Origin: Ascaphus truei
Taxonomy: Eukaryota > Chordata > Amphibia > Anura > Ascaphidae
Assembly (NCBI GenBank): GCA_036426205.1
Contig: WSYH01000145.1
Coordinates: 34,811 to 98,810, forward strand
DNA: 64,000 nt
Direction of reading: 5' to 3'
Shown: positions 11,440 through 22,310 of the stretch, in pieces
Layout of the letters: each line of letters begins with the position of its first letter
Position numbering within the stretch: position 1 is the first letter of the stretch
The notes under the pieces: generated by a model
The model's database searches: none
Told to the model about the DNA's origin: nothing
The model's input: the letters and a program-made list of their open reading frames with translations, nothing else
Made by a program: the position numbers and the translations under genes

Positions 11440-11595
11440 CAGTGTTCGACAAACCTATACATTTGCTCGCCCCGGGCGAGTGGATTTAACCCCCGGGCGA
11501 GTAAATATTGGTCCAAGCAGCACACGTTTGGTACTAGGTGGCGAGTAGATTTTTTTGTGTGGCGAGTAGATTTTTTGGTGATTTGTCAACCACTG
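11440..11595. mobile_element. hAT-type MITE, 156 bp, with 8-bp target duplication
   Basis: The element starts CAGTGTTCGACAAACC and ends ATTTGTCAACCACTG, imperfect terminal inverted repeats. It is flanked by CCCATAAT at 11432-11439 and 11596-11603. An exact 8-bp duplication and a CAGTG end fit the hAT superfamily. The interior has repeated GGCGAGTAGATTTTTT and CCCGGGCGAGT phrases and no coding sequence. Confidence 0.88.
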
Positions 11596-11603
11596 CCCAT
11601 AAT

Positions 11604-12039
11604 GAATCCCAAACATCTCGTTAGGATGGCTGTGATATACTGGTTCCAATTGTACCTTCATCATCTCTGCTCATGGATGTTCACCCAGAATTCTTTGTCA
11701 AAATGTCCACGGTACTCTCTGAATAAAGCTCTGACCTTTCCATTATCACACATTATAAGAAACACAAAGCAAAGGGATACTAAGCACAAGCCCTAATCAC
11801 ACTTAAAACATACCGTAAGGAGCAGGTAACACACTTTAATGGATATTAAATCCTACACTGTTTAGTTGGCAATTATAAGCATGGTGGTTCTTTTTTGTTT
11901 TGTGAAAACTGCCCAAATGCCCAGTGGACACACAAACACACAATTTAACTTACCATCAACAGCTGTGCCAACCACATATCCCCAGCATCGTCATATGACA
12001 TGATTTTAGTTTCTCTTGTTATACTGTATTATCTTCCCT
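11604..12039. other. Unassigned
   Basis: AT-rich sequence up to the left LTR of the following element; no motif recognised. Confidence 0.4.
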
Positions 12040-12598
12040 TGTAACAGGGATTTATCCCTGTTTAAGAAACTGCACCTAAATCCAGCAGGGAGCTGGTTAA
12101 TTGGAACCAGACAATTAACCAGATTCCACCTGGCTAAATTAGAGCTCTAAGAAAAGTCTCATGTGAGAAACAGAGAGAGATTTTCCTCAGCACACAACAG
12201 TGCTGACATGAGGAGAGGTCTTGAATGCCCAGTAGGACTGTGTATTGACAACAAGACACAAGAGGACCAGACCTCTATCCTGGACGCAGAGGACCAAGGA
12301 ACCTGCCAGAAGCTAGACCCTCAAGCACACCAAGAAAACTGGACACCTTTGAATGAAAGGCTATCTGCTTTAAGGTACTGCTGAGACTTTGGGGTGATAG
12401 GCTAGAAAGGTGCTTATCCTCCCAGTCTTGTAAGAGAGGGACTGGGGGAAGTAAGTTAGCTCTTACAAAGTGATAGGTGTTTGTTGTTTTTGTATATTTT
12501 TGTTTGCCATGCTTTTTAAAGGGACAGTCTCAATAAAGCTATATGTTAATTTCACCCTAAACAGTCTCATGTGCATACCTCTGCACACATCTCTTACG
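12040..12598 (+). repeat. 5' LTR
   Basis: It starts TGTAACAGGGATTTATCCCTG and ends ATCTCTTACG, where the partner LTR ends in CA. A CAATAAAG polyadenylation-like signal lies near 12530. The two LTRs differ by many substitutions and small indels, so the insertion is old. Confidence 0.88.
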
Positions 12599-12600
12599 TA

Positions 12601-12618
12601 TGGTGTCAGCAGTTGGGA
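12601..12618 (+). other. Primer-binding-site-like sequence
   Basis: TGGTGTCAGCAGTTGGGA lies two bases downstream of the left LTR, where a reverse-transcription primer site is expected, and begins with the usual TGG. I cannot name the matching tRNA from sequence alone. Confidence 0.5.
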
Positions 12619-12854
12619 TGAAAGGTGACCCTTGAATTTCAAAGGGGCCATGAAGACTGCCTGTGAATTCATTTGTGCTTCTGCCTGCATACAGTTCCTG
12701 CAACCGTCCGAGCAAGAAAACAAAGAATCACATCCAGACGTGACCAGAATTAAAGGGCTACACATCCAGGCAGGAAAACTACACTGCACTGGAGAAAGAC
12801 ACTATGCCGAAGTTTGACTGTGACAGACGGTGACCCACACAAGGAACTGATGCT

Positions 12855-13639
12855 TTGAGTCTATCCCAACCTTTGTGTGAGAAAAAACCCTGGGAATTTA
12901 AAATGGCCACCAAGCTGAAGTCAAATACAGACTCTACAAGAATGGGGAAGAAAATATGTTCCTGGTGTAAAGAGCCCAGCCACATGGAGCAGTGTCCCTT
13001 CAGGCCTTATTCCAATGATGAGGATGATGCCTATGTGGTCCCAGAAAAAGGGCAGCAGCCAGAGGAATATTTTTTTCAATGAGCCAAGGAACTGTAGCAG
13101 CAAGCAATACAGTGTGGTCATAAGAAAGATACAGAAGTTTTTCTTGGCAAGTGCACATCCAGTAAAACTGATGAGAAAGAATGTGTGCACAGTACTGCTG
13201 ATGTTTCAGAATCAACCAAAGTTAAGAAGAAAGAGAAAAAGTCTACAAAGTGGCCTATGAGAGCTACAAACTATGCAAGCAAATTCTACCCACCTATCCT
13301 ACCCTGCCAGCTGGGGTTCAAGTGAATACAGGGAAAACAGCTGCAGTAGCACCTCCCGAGGTCAGGAAGAAAAATACACCTGGAGGACAAGACGTGCACA
13401 TACACATAATGGAGGACAAGATGTGCCGTTCCTCAAATGAACCCTACTCCATGGAAGAGTGGCCCTTCCGGTCCTATGAGGATATGGATAAGGATGAAGA
13501 TCACACCCACAAAACACCCCATGGCTGGTGGAGGTGCCTGAACTCGGTACGCACCAAAAAGGCCGCTTCTATGTTGACGAATGTGATCGGCAGGAGTAAG
13601 AGCCGGAGCAGCAGATCACTGAATATTTATGCCACCTAA
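12855..13639 (+). pseudogene. Decayed frame with zinc-knuckle-like repeats (N-terminal part of LTR cargo)
   Basis: The frame opening at 12855 contains CSWCKEPSHMEQCPFRPY, a C-x2-C-x4-H-x3-C pattern followed by an acidic DEDD stretch. After a stop near 13080 the sense continues with a Lys-rich stretch (SESTKVKKKEKKSTKW). About 430 bp further on, in another frame, a related unit reads SNEPYSMEEWPFRSYED and then DKDED, with its cysteines lost. The two units look like tandem copies of one module. Spacing departs from the retroviral CCHC box (C-x2-C-x4-H-x4-C), so a gag origin is possible but not shown. Several stops and frameshifts make this a pseudogene. It continues into the coiled-coil part downstream. 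I do not recognise the family. Confidence 0.55.
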
Positions 13640-14504
13640 CTTAACTGAAAGGAAAGCAGGGCGGATACAGTGAAACAGCTGAAGTTTCAAATAAAGGAGA
13701 AGACCCCAGTAGACCTGATGGGATGGAGTTGTCCAAAACAAAGAGGCGGAAAAAGAAAAGCAGTTTATCACTTACCGTGGAAGGAACAGACACGTTCGCA
13801 GATCCCACGGAAAAAAAGGATTTGCCCGAGATGCCCTGCAGCCTAGAGAAAAATGAAGGATTTGTCCCGCGAATGAGAGATTATACAGATGGCCCAATGC
13901 AGAAGTCGTGTACCCCAAAGAAATGTCTGTCCGGTGCTAACAGTGAGAAACCCTCAACCAACCATACCAGGGAAGCGGAGCCAGAACCAATAAGGGACAA
14001 TCCTTTGACCAGTTCTGAAGATGCCTGCAAACTGCCAGGCATGACTGTAATATGCTCTGTGAACAATTGAAACTGAAGATAGATGATTATGCTGAGCTAC
14101 AGAAAGATAATGCTGAGATATAGAGGATTCTGCGCGCAAATTACTCTGAGGCTAGAACCGAATTGGAGGATCTAAGGACGTATCTAGATACTGCAAACAC
14201 TACTAATGCCACCATGGTGGAAAAGCAGAGCAATTCTGACAGAATGATTGCTAAGATAAAACAGAAGTATGAGGAGGCACTGAAAGAGATTACAGTCTCT
14301 CAGTAAGAAGTTCGCAATTGCCATAGAGAGTTGAAAGTCTCTCAGAATGAGGTTCATACTCTCTGCACAGAACTGAATTCCTCACACCAGGAGGTCAACA
14401 GTATTCGGACAGAGGTGGACATATCATAGAATGAGGTTCATACTCTCCAAGAGATCTGTAGTTGCCGCACAGAACTGGAAGTCTCTAAAAGAAACTTCAC
14501 AGTC

Positions 14505-15729
14505 CTGCTGAGGAGCTGTATCACACGATCCAGGGGGAGAATAGGGGAAAAAACATAAAAAAAGCTCTAAGTGCAGATGTATAAACAGTGCTGGGAGTGT
14601 CCCTATAAAGCTTGGCTCCTTTGTTATTCCTACTCACAAGAAAATGATGGTTTTCAGGTAATTGAGATCAATAAACTGATAGATGTGTGTCACTGGCTTT
14701 CATGCTTCATGGGATATACCTCAGCGAGAGGGGGAGAGAAACACACATAGTACAGCTCTGACGAAAAAATGACCCTTTATCAAAAATCAATAAAATGCAC
14801 ACTTACAGTGTCTCAAAGTTAAAACAGCATTTGCAGCTATAAAAGCTATATGACGCGGCTTGGATGAAGGTAAACACCGTCCCTCACCACACCGTCCCCG
14901 TCTGGAGCTCCGATCTGATCATTACCTCTGTGTACAGGCGGCGCTGCTTCACTTCCTTCCTGAGGAAGCCGATCCAATGAACAGGTGAAACGCGTAGAGC
15001 TGTACCACCTACAACGTGACGCTGCTGGGGAAGAGGACTCCTGGGTACTCCACGTATGCACTGACGATCCGTGCCACGACCGGAAGTGAAGACATTGTTC
15101 CACGACCGGAAGCGAAGCAGCGCCGCCTGTAAACAGAGGTGGTGATCGGATCGGAGCTCCAGACGTGACGGTGTGGTGAGAGACGGTGTTTACCTTCATC
15201 CAAGCCGCGTCATATAGCTTTTATAGCTGCAAATGCTGTTTTAACTTTGAGACACTGTGAGTGTGCATTTTATTGATTTTTGATAAAGGGTCATTTTTTC
15301 GTCAGAGCTGTACTATGTGTGTTTCTCTCCCCCTCTCGCTGAGGTATATACCGTGAACCATGAAAGCCAGAGACACACATCTATCAGTTTATTGATCTCA
15401 ATTGCCTGAAACCATCATTTTCTTGTGAGTAGGAATAACACAGGAGCCTAGCTTTATAGGGGCACTCCCAGCACAGTTTATACATCTGCACTTAGAGCTT
15501 TTTTATGTTTTTTTCCCTATGCTCCCCCTGGATCGTGTGATACAAGTTCTACTCTTTGGGGATAAGTGAAAACAACCCCACCAGAGGGTTGAAGCAGAGG
15601 GAGTATTACATTCAATTTAATTTTCACTTGTGAGTCATTTCATTGCACTTCTATATCACATCTTGTCACTTGGTATATTTAGGGCGTAGCGCCTTTTTTA
15701 CACCTTTTTGCTGCACTGCTGAGGAGCTG
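14505..15729. mobile_element. Fold-back PLE-like insertion with 14-bp target duplication
   Basis: CTGCTGAGGAGCTG occurs at 14505-14518 and 15716-15729 and flanks an insertion of about 1.2 kb. Two arms of roughly 430 bp (about 14519-14955 and 15105-15540) are inverted repeats of each other. Shared landmarks include TCACACGATCC/GGATCGTGTGA at the outer ends and GCGGCGCTGCTTC/GAAGCAGCGCCGC at the inner ends. The loop holds a hammerhead-like block. A unique tail (about 15546-15715) follows only the right arm, the asymmetry also seen in the PLE pair at 43.3-47.1 kb. No coding sequence is present. Confidence 0.85.
14957..15000 (+). ncRNA. Hammerhead-like motif in fold-back loop
   Basis: CTGAGGA (14960-14966) is followed by a loose GCC/GGT stem and GAAA (14987-14990), then CGCGTAGAG. 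Core elements fit the consensus, but the stem between them is short and stem I is weak. Confidence 0.5.
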
Positions 15730-16424
15730 GACATCTCTCAAAAAGCTGTCCACAGTCTTAGTATGGATCTCAAAGTCTCTCAGAAGGATATTTAGGCCCT
15801 CAACCTAGAGATAGAAGTCTCACGCTAGGAGACCGTGAGTCTCAACTCAGATGTGCGTAAATGGAAGGATGACTACGAGGAGACCCTGAATATTATAGAG
15901 ACTGTGAAAAGAGAAAATACAAGGCTGAAAGAAGAAGATTCGGATTTTAGTGACTATGTCAGTGATAAGAATGATTAGCTGCACAAGCTAGAAAAAATAA
16001 AGAAAATATTGGAAGATGAAAGTTAGAAGCCTTGGAGCAATGCACACAAGAAGAGCACATACTGCAGAGCCAACTGCAAGGTCTGCATACGCACCTAAAG
16101 AATGCAGAAGAGAAGCAACGATCTCTACAGAAAGAAAATCTGCAGGTTGCTAAAGAAGTACAAGTGCTGCAAGAACATCTGATTACCCATTGTGTCCCCG
16201 CAGAGCTGCATGAGGAACTGAAGGCTAACCTGAAAATCACCAGAACATCACTGGAGGCCAAGCTTATAGGTCAGGTGACTCAGTACAAGAAGGTCCAGAA
16301 ATGGAGACAAGCAGCTGTGGCCCTAGTGGAGAAATTCACAGAGCTCCAAAATATAGTGAAGGATGCATTGATGCACAGTCAGAGCAAGCTCCGGTAACAG
16401 GATTCTCTCACTGAGCTAAACTTA

Positions 16425-17085
16425 TTAAAAAGGGAGAAAAACAGTAGAATAATTCAGAAATACTACAAAGCTGTTGTCCAGGGAGGTTGGAAAGAGAAAG
16501 GTATCTGCACAAATGCTCTGCAGCGCTCACCATACAGGCTGTCTAGAGAGGAATGAAAACTCATCACCTAAACCGCCAAAATAAAGCAGCCTGCCTTCTC
16601 CAATCCATAGGGAGAATGCAACGACAAAGAGAGAACTAAGAACTTTGAAGCAATGTGTAATTTTGCTCCTGTCAAATGCTAGGAAGTATATGCAGCAAAG
16701 ATGGTACAAAAAAATGAAGGAAGCTGTTTGTGTGATTAAATGCAGATATAGGTCCTACATCACAACCAAGCAAGCTGTGCGTTGCTACAAGCACACCCAC
16801 TATGTCATCTCAGAACTGCGAACGGCTTTCCACACAATTCAGGAAAGAAGAACCGAATTACAACTGAGAAGCGCAATACCAATACAGCCATGCTACTGTG
16901 GTCCCATGGCCCAAGCCACAGTCCTGACAATGAAAATATCCGCTAAAAAGATTCCGTTTTTGGCTAGAATGAATGGGAGTGTTCAGAGCATAACTAAGAA
17001 ACCCAAAATAATGTTCATATATATTATTCTGAATAGTATAGTGCGGATTTTCATCAGTAGCATCAAACAGGTAAGTAACAAATAA
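16425..17085 (+). pseudogene. Decayed IQ-motif repeat region (C-terminal part of LTR cargo)
   Basis: Across frames the translation shows serial basic helices of IQ type. Examples are RIIQKYYKAVVQ, AALTIQAV-stop-RGMKTHHL, KAACLLQSIGRMQRQREN, KEAVCVIKCRYRSYITTKQ and ISELRTAFHTIQERRTEL. Spacing of about 22-26 residues between units is like calmodulin-binding IQ arrays in abnormal-spindle proteins or unconventional myosins; the RGMKT/LLQS phrasing reminds me most of ASPM, but this is recall rather than alignment. The longest clean stretch is 16645-17085. Stops and frameshifts show it is no longer coding. It lies in the same orientation as the LTRs and directly after the coiled coil. Confidence 0.6.
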
Positions 17086-17567
17086 TGGATATTGTCACGG
17101 TGTGATGAAGATTAAGGAGACCGGAGGGATGGACACTGGTAAGGGAACTTGTGGGGAAAGGGAAGCCGTGAGTGAACAGTACTTCTACTTCCCCGATCCA
17201 CTGTGTCGTATACCTGGCTCCTCTGATAATAACCACGGAGATCCCGAGTGCTAGAGCCGCAGTAGTAGTTGGGTTTCAGTCCGTCCGGGAAAGCTCCTGG
17301 CTGGTGCTCGATCCGCTGCTACACGTGGAGTTGCGCGTCTTCCATCAACATTCTCCCGTGATGCATCACGTGTATCTAAGGTACCTGCGCTACGGATGTG
17401 CGTCACTCCAATCGCCAAACAATGAAGGTAAGTAAAAATTGGTAGACAAGCGAAAAATCCAAAAAGTAAACACCGATCAACTTACCAGGTAGGAAAAAAT
17501 AAAAAAAAAGTAAAAAAAGTTTATTGATTACATATTTAAAAAACAAAAACATGAAAACAGGACAATT

Positions 17568-17607
17568 CTCCCACGCGTTTCAGGCTCTGCAGCCCTTTCT
17601 CAAGGAG
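17568..17607 (-). ncRNA. Variant hammerhead-like motif (TTGAGAA class)
   Basis: On the minus strand CTCC (17607-17604) pairs with GGAG (17571-17568) as stem I. Between them are TTGAGAA, an extra A, the hairpin GGGCT-GCAG-AGCCT, GAAA and CGCGT. All three helices can form, but the first core strand is TTGAGAA in place of CTGANGA, and the base at the expected cleavage position is G. Confidence 0.5.
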
Positions 17608-17690
17608 TGTAATAGGGGCAAGATGTGAAAGGTATAAATAGCCCCTCCTCTGAACTCTAACCCACCTGTAAAACATGCAGGTAATTAAAG

Positions 17691-17945
17691 GTACATTGGT
17701 AATAATAATAATAATAGCATGTTCTTGTATAGCGCTGCTAGTTGTACGCAGCGCTTTACAGAGACATTTTGCAGGCACAGATCCTTGCCCCGTGGAGCTT
17801 ACAATCTATGGGTTTTTTGTTGTGCCTGGGGCACAGGGAGGTAAAGTGACTTGCCCAAGGTCATAAGGAGCCGACTCTGGGAATTGAACCAGGCTCCCCT
17901 GGGCTCTCAGTGTCAGTTTTTAGTCACTGAGCCACTCCTCCCAAT
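17691..17945 (-). mobile_element. L2/MIR-like 3' end fragment
   Basis: On the plus strand it contains AAGTGACTTGCCCAAGGTCA, essentially the conserved core shared by MIR-type SINEs and L2-related tails. The left edge is (TAA)n, so the element probably ends there on the minus strand (GCGCTATACAAGAACATG followed by TTATTATTA). No coding sequence. Confidence 0.65.
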
Positions 17946-18585
17946 CATTAAGTGTGCAAAGTTTTGAGAGTTGGTAAAAGGTTAGAGATCTAATCACATG
18001 TATACAGACACCACATATAAGTACAGATGTAAACAATGTGGGTCAAATAGTATAAAGCACTGGGTGATAAATCTATACTGCATGACAACTCAAGATTGTG
18101 TGTAAGTAAACAATCAAGAGTTGACATATTAGGAAACGTCTGAACACATGTGATCAATTAATTACTAAATAATTCTATCATGTATGATAACTACTCCACC
18201 AACCACAGAAAACTAATGGCAACTCATCGTTACAGATATTGAACTGTTAGTGAATGATTGATCACTAAAAACTGAATCAAAAGACATATATAGCAAAAAA
18301 CAACATAGGAGTATTACAGAGATAATGGTATAATTATTTGTTAAATAAACATATAAAATATTATCCAAATGATTTAAGTTAACCCATTCCAAGTCTGTGA
18401 ATACAAACTCGAGGTCATAGACCATAAGGTGATGATTTCCTGAATTGTCCTGTTCTGTTTTCATGTTTTTTGTTTTTAAATATGTAATCAATAAACTTTT
18501 TTTATTTTTTCCTACCTGGTGAGTTGATCGGTGCTTACTTTTTGGAATTTTCGCTTGTCTACCAATTTTTACTTACCTTCATTGT

Positions 18586-18780
18586 TTGGCTAGAATGAGG
18601 CAGATATGTTTCGGTGAGCACACCTCTACAGCTACAACATTAGTTGACTACAAAAATAAGAGGCCACGGGAGTCAATAAAAAGAGAGAAAATCTCTGCCC
18701 ACCTTGAACCACCCGTGAGTATGGATACGGAACCCGATGCAAATGGTCACCCTAAACTCAGGGAAGAAAAGATCGCCTGA
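18586..18780 (+). pseudogene. Residual 64-residue frame of LTR interior
   Basis: An open frame begins MARMRQICFGEHTSTATTL and then becomes basic (KNKRPRESIKREK). It directly follows the right arm of the fold-back insertion. Its first codons overlap a TTGGCTAGAATGA phrase that also occurs at about 16957 in the IQ region, perhaps marking a duplicated target or a repeated unit. No function is assignable. Confidence 0.3.
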
Positions 18781-18996
18781 AGCATGGGTAAACTCCTGAC
18801 CAAATATTTTGAAGAAGAAAGACTGCGCTTGGGAAAAGTGCTCCTCAAGCGACTGTGAATCTCAAGCATCTTCTTGAGGAGATAGTAACTTGGTGAAAGG
18901 GCTCCAATCACAGCATGACTAAGGGTTTTCCTCCTACATCCATTCTCACTCGAGCCGCAGATGTATCTGGAGTAAGACTGGAAAGATGGACTTCCA

Positions 18997-19011
18997 ACAA
19001 ACAGGGAGGTA
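18997..19011 (+). other. Polypurine-tract-like site
   Basis: ACAAACAGGGAGGTA immediately precedes the right LTR, where the plus-strand primer of an LTR element is expected. Confidence 0.45.
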
Positions 19012-19568
19012 TGTAACAGGGATTATCCCTGTTTAAGAAACTGGCTCTAAATTCAGCAGGGAGCTGGTTAATTGCAGCCAGGTAATTAACCAGATTCCAC
19101 CTGGCTAAATTAGAGCTCTAAGGAAAAGCTTACTGTGAGAAACAGAGAGATTTTCTTCAGCACATAATGGTGCTGACATGAGTAGAGGGTCTTGAAAACC
19201 CAGGAGGACTGTGTATTGACAACAAGACACAAGGGGGCCAGACCTCTTTTCCTGGATGCAGAGGACCCAGGAACCTGCCAGAGGATGGACCCGCAAGCAC
19301 ACCAAGACACCTGGACCCCACTGACCTGAAGGGCCACCTGCTTTAAGGTACTGCTGAGACTTGAGGGTGGTAGGCTGGAAAGGGGCTTATCCTCAGTCTT
19401 GTAAGAGAGAGACTGGGGGAAGTAAGTTAGCCCTTATGAAGGGATAGGTGTTTGTTGTTTTTTGTATATTTTTATTTGCTTTGCTATTTAAAGGGACAGG
19501 CTCAATAAAGCCATATGTTAATTTCACCCTAAACAGTCTCATTGGCATAGCTCTGCACATCTCTTACA
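19012..19568 (+). repeat. 3' LTR
   Basis: It starts TGTAACAGGGATTATCCCTG and ends CATCTCTTACA. It is collinear with the left LTR, including the CAATAAAG signal, and clearly diverged from it. Confidence 0.88.
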
Positions 19569-20418
19569 TCTTATGAACTCTCCTCTTCATCACAATGTGT
19601 ACTATTGTTGGAAGTCCCAACAGCTACTCTTAGATTCCATTGAGCTCCCTCTGATTCAAAATTCCCTCAACAATTCTTTGCAGCACCTCCTGATTTTCTC
19701 CTGTAAGCCCTGGAATCTTCACACATCCTCATGTATCCTCTCACTGGTTTTGAGATCTTGGCTTCAACTTCCTGCATGCAATTGGCCAACTTATACATCC
19801 TGCTATTGAAAGTTCCAGAGTGCAACGTGACTTCTACAATGTTTGCAAATTAGTATGAGACCATATCCACTGATGTGGTCATATATCTGTACATCACACA
19901 TAATAATCAGTATAACCCTGTAATTTTTAATCCTATAGAGTTTCCATGTACTGGTGCAACTACTTATGAATTTAATTAAACTTGTAACTGTAACTGCACA
20001 ACACTATATAACCTCGCTTACAATACTAAATGTTGTTTTTTTTTTTTTGCAACTACCACTATCTGATACATGGGGCTTGGGTACAAAAACACACCAGAGC
20101 AGGCCTAAGAGGTAATTAATTGGAAGGTGTGAAGATGTATATAATGGTAATGTAATGAATCTTGCCTTTTTATTTTTTCAATGTTTCTGTTATCAATGCT
20201 GATTCATTGGTCACAGATACAGTAACTGTCTTCACTCTCAATATAATTTTTTACATGGGTTATAGTGTGTGAATGCACATAATGCAAATGAGCAGATCTC
20301 TAATTTTAGAGTATGCATGATGGAGGGTGAATTGAAAAAGGAAAGTTTTTTTAGTGCATACTGATTAAAAAGTAAGTAAAAAAAAATATTTTCAATGAAT
20401 GTTAGTAACAAACATGCA
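19569..20418. other. Unassigned
   Basis: About 850 bp with a poly-T run near 20037-20048 and no recognisable coding or terminal repeats. Confidence 0.4.
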
Positions 20419-20539
20419 TACAGGCCTACCCCACATTAACGTACGCAATGGGACCGGAGCATGTATGTAAAGCAAAAAAGTACTTAAAATGAAGCACTAC
20501 CTTTTTCCCACATATCAATGCATGTACTGTACTGCAATC

Positions 20540-22310
20540 GTCATATAGAATTTTCTTCACTAATCAACATGCACAAGTCTAACCCACGCCGACTGTTCTC
20601 TGTCTTTGATACTCTACTCCAACCACCCTCAGCTGTCTCTCCTTCCTCCATCTCCGCTCAGGACTTTGCTGACTATTTTAAGGAAAAGGTGGAATCCATA
20701 CGTCAGAACATCCCCTGTGTCTCTTCCTCCCATCCTACACCTCTTCCTAACTCTCCTCCTGCCTTCCTTGACTCTTTTTCCACTGTCTCAGAGGAGGATG
20801 TGTCGCTGTTGATCGCCTCTTCTCTCTCTACCACTTGCCCTCTTGACCCCATACCCTCCCATCTCCTAAAACCTCTTTCTCCTACTATTCCCTACGCTCA
20901 CACACATTTTTAACTCCTCCCTCTGCTCTAGAAACTTTCCATCCTCCTTCAAACATGCAACAGTCATACCATTACTCAAAAACAGCAAGCTTGACCCTAC
21001 CTGTCTTTCTAACTATCGCCCTGTCTCCCTCCTGCCTTTTGCCTCTAAACTCCTTGAACGTCTTGTACTCTCTCGCTTGCTCCATTTTCTCAACACCTAT
21101 TCTCTCCTAGACCCTCTACAATCTGGCTTCAGCACTGCTCATTCCACGGAAACAGCCCTCACTAAAATAACTGACAACCTCCATGCTGCCAAAGATAGAG
21201 GTCATTACACTCTGCTCATATTACTCGACCTCTCTGCAGCATTTGACACCGTGGACCACCCTCTTCTCCTTCACATTCTCCATACTCTTGGTATTCGGAA
21301 CAAAGCTCTATCCTGTATCTCATCCTACCTCTCCCATCGTACTTTCAGTGTCTCTTCTGCTAACACCTCCTCCTCTATTGATCTCTCTGTGGGGGTACCC
21401 CAGGGCTCTGTCCTGGGACCTCTTCTCTTTTCTCTGTACACACTCTCTCTAGGTGACCTAATAACATCTTTTAGGTTTAATTATCACCTCTATGCTGACG
21501 ACACACAAATATACTTTTCAACACCCGACCTTACACCTGCTGTACAAACCAAAGTTTCTGAATGTCTCTCTGCTATATCATCCTGGATGGCCCTCCACCG
21601 CCTTAAACTCAACATGGCTAAAACAGAGCTCCTCATACTTCCTCCCAAACCTGGCCATACTACCTCCTTCCACATTACTGTTGCAACTACAATCATTCAC
21701 CCAGTAGCCCAAGCACGCTGCCTAGGGGTCACACTCGACTCCTCTCTCACATTCGGCCCTCACATTCAAAACATTTCTAAAACCTGACGCTTTTTCCTCC
21801 GCAATATAACAAAGATACGCCCTTTCCTCTGTTGCTTGACTGCTAAAATTCTGACTCAGGCCCTCATTCTCTCCCGTCTTGACTACTGTAACCTCCTGCT
21901 GTCCGGCCTTCCTGCCTCTCACCTGTCTCCCCTACAATCTATCCTAAATGCTGCTGCCAGAGTCACGCTACTCTTTCCTAGATCTGTCTCAGCATCTCCC
22001 CTCATGAAATCCCTTTCCTGGCTTCCGATCAAATCCCGCATCTCACACCCCATTCTTCTCCTCACTTCTAAAGCTTTACACTCTTCTGCCCCTAATTTCT
22101 CATTATGCACCATCCAGACTCTTGCATTCTTCTCAAGGATGTCTTCTTTCTACCCCCTTTGTATTTAAAGCCCTCTCCCGCCTTAAACCTTTTTCACTGA
22201 CTGCCCCACAACTCTGGAATGCCCTTCCCCTCAGTACCCGACTAACACCCTCTCTATCCACCTTTAAGATCCACCTTAAGACACACTTGCTTAAAGAAGC
22301 ATATGAATAG
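20540..22310 (+). pseudogene. L2 reverse transcriptase (broken)
   Basis: The reverse transcriptase copies element RNA at a nicked target. Motifs are in order: [19 protein letters not shown], then [13 protein letters not shown] (motif A with its catalytic Asp), [16 protein letters not shown] (motif B) and YADDTQIYF (motif C with both Asp). The palm residues are intact. Damage is limited to a frameshift near 20890, one in-frame TGA at about 21785 (likely from a CGA Arg codon) and a frameshift near 22130. The C-terminal end (LWNALPLSTR, then KTHLLKEAYE) closes at 22308. The N-terminal endonuclease is absent through 5' truncation. The light damage suggests a fairly recent insertion compared with neighbouring repeats. 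Confidence 0.9.

Larger units (their letters stand above)
13723..16396 (+). pseudogene. Decayed coiled-coil protein (middle part of LTR cargo), split by insertion
   Basis: An open frame of 115 residues (13723-14070) is basic near its start (KTKRRKKK). From about 14070 a long helical stretch follows, with in-frame stops. Segments such as ELKVSQNEVHTL, ELNSSHQEVNSI and ELEVSKRNF repeat about every 14 residues, as in a coiled coil. The fold-back at 14519-15715 interrupts it. The same repeat resumes directly after the duplicated target site (EELDISQKAVHSL, DLKVSQKDI) and passes into the 121-residue frame at 16032-16397 (HLKNAEEKQRSLQKENLQ). Removing the insertion restores the repeat register. No catalytic domain is visible. 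It may derive from a host cytoskeletal or centrosomal gene. Confidence 0.6.
17094..18590. mobile_element. Fold-back PLE-like insertion
   Basis: Arms at about 17404-17570 and 18437-18590 are inverted copies. Left landmarks are CCAAACAATGAAGGTAAG and CACCGATCAACTTACCAGG; right landmarks are CCTGGTGAGTTGATCGGTG and CTTACCTTCATTGTTTGG. The sequence from about 17094 to 17404 (starting near TGTCACGGTGTGATGAAG) is GC-richer and probably belongs to the same insertion. A hammerhead-like block lies at the inner end of the left arm, and an L2/MIR-like fragment has landed inside at 17691-17945. Confidence 0.65.
12040..19568 (+). mobile_element. LTR-flanked unit with non-gag-pol interior
   Basis: Two direct repeats of about 558 bp (12040-12598 and 19012-19568) bound a 6.4-kb interior. 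A solo LTR at 44783-45363 shares their ends, confirming that they are LTRs. The interior has a primer-site-like TGGTGTCAGCAGTTGGGA just after the left LTR and a purine-rich ACAGGGAGGTA just before the right one. I see no protease, reverse transcriptase, RNase H or integrase. Instead there is a decayed frame with a zinc-knuckle-like motif, 14-residue coiled-coil repeats and IQ-type helices, interrupted by fold-back insertions at 14519-15715 and about 17.1-18.6 kb. It may be a non-autonomous LTR element carrying captured host sequence. No clear target duplication was found at the outer ends. Confidence 0.75.

Noticed and set aside
16957..18597. TTGGCTAGAATGA at about 16957 and 18585 as a target duplication for the second fold-back
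   Set aside because: IQ-like coding sense continues after the first occurrence up to about 17085, so the duplication would not bracket the insertion cleanly.
12031..19572. ATCTT on both sides of the LTR unit as a target duplication
   Set aside because: Using it would require LTR ends that do not match between the two LTRs; treated as coincidence.
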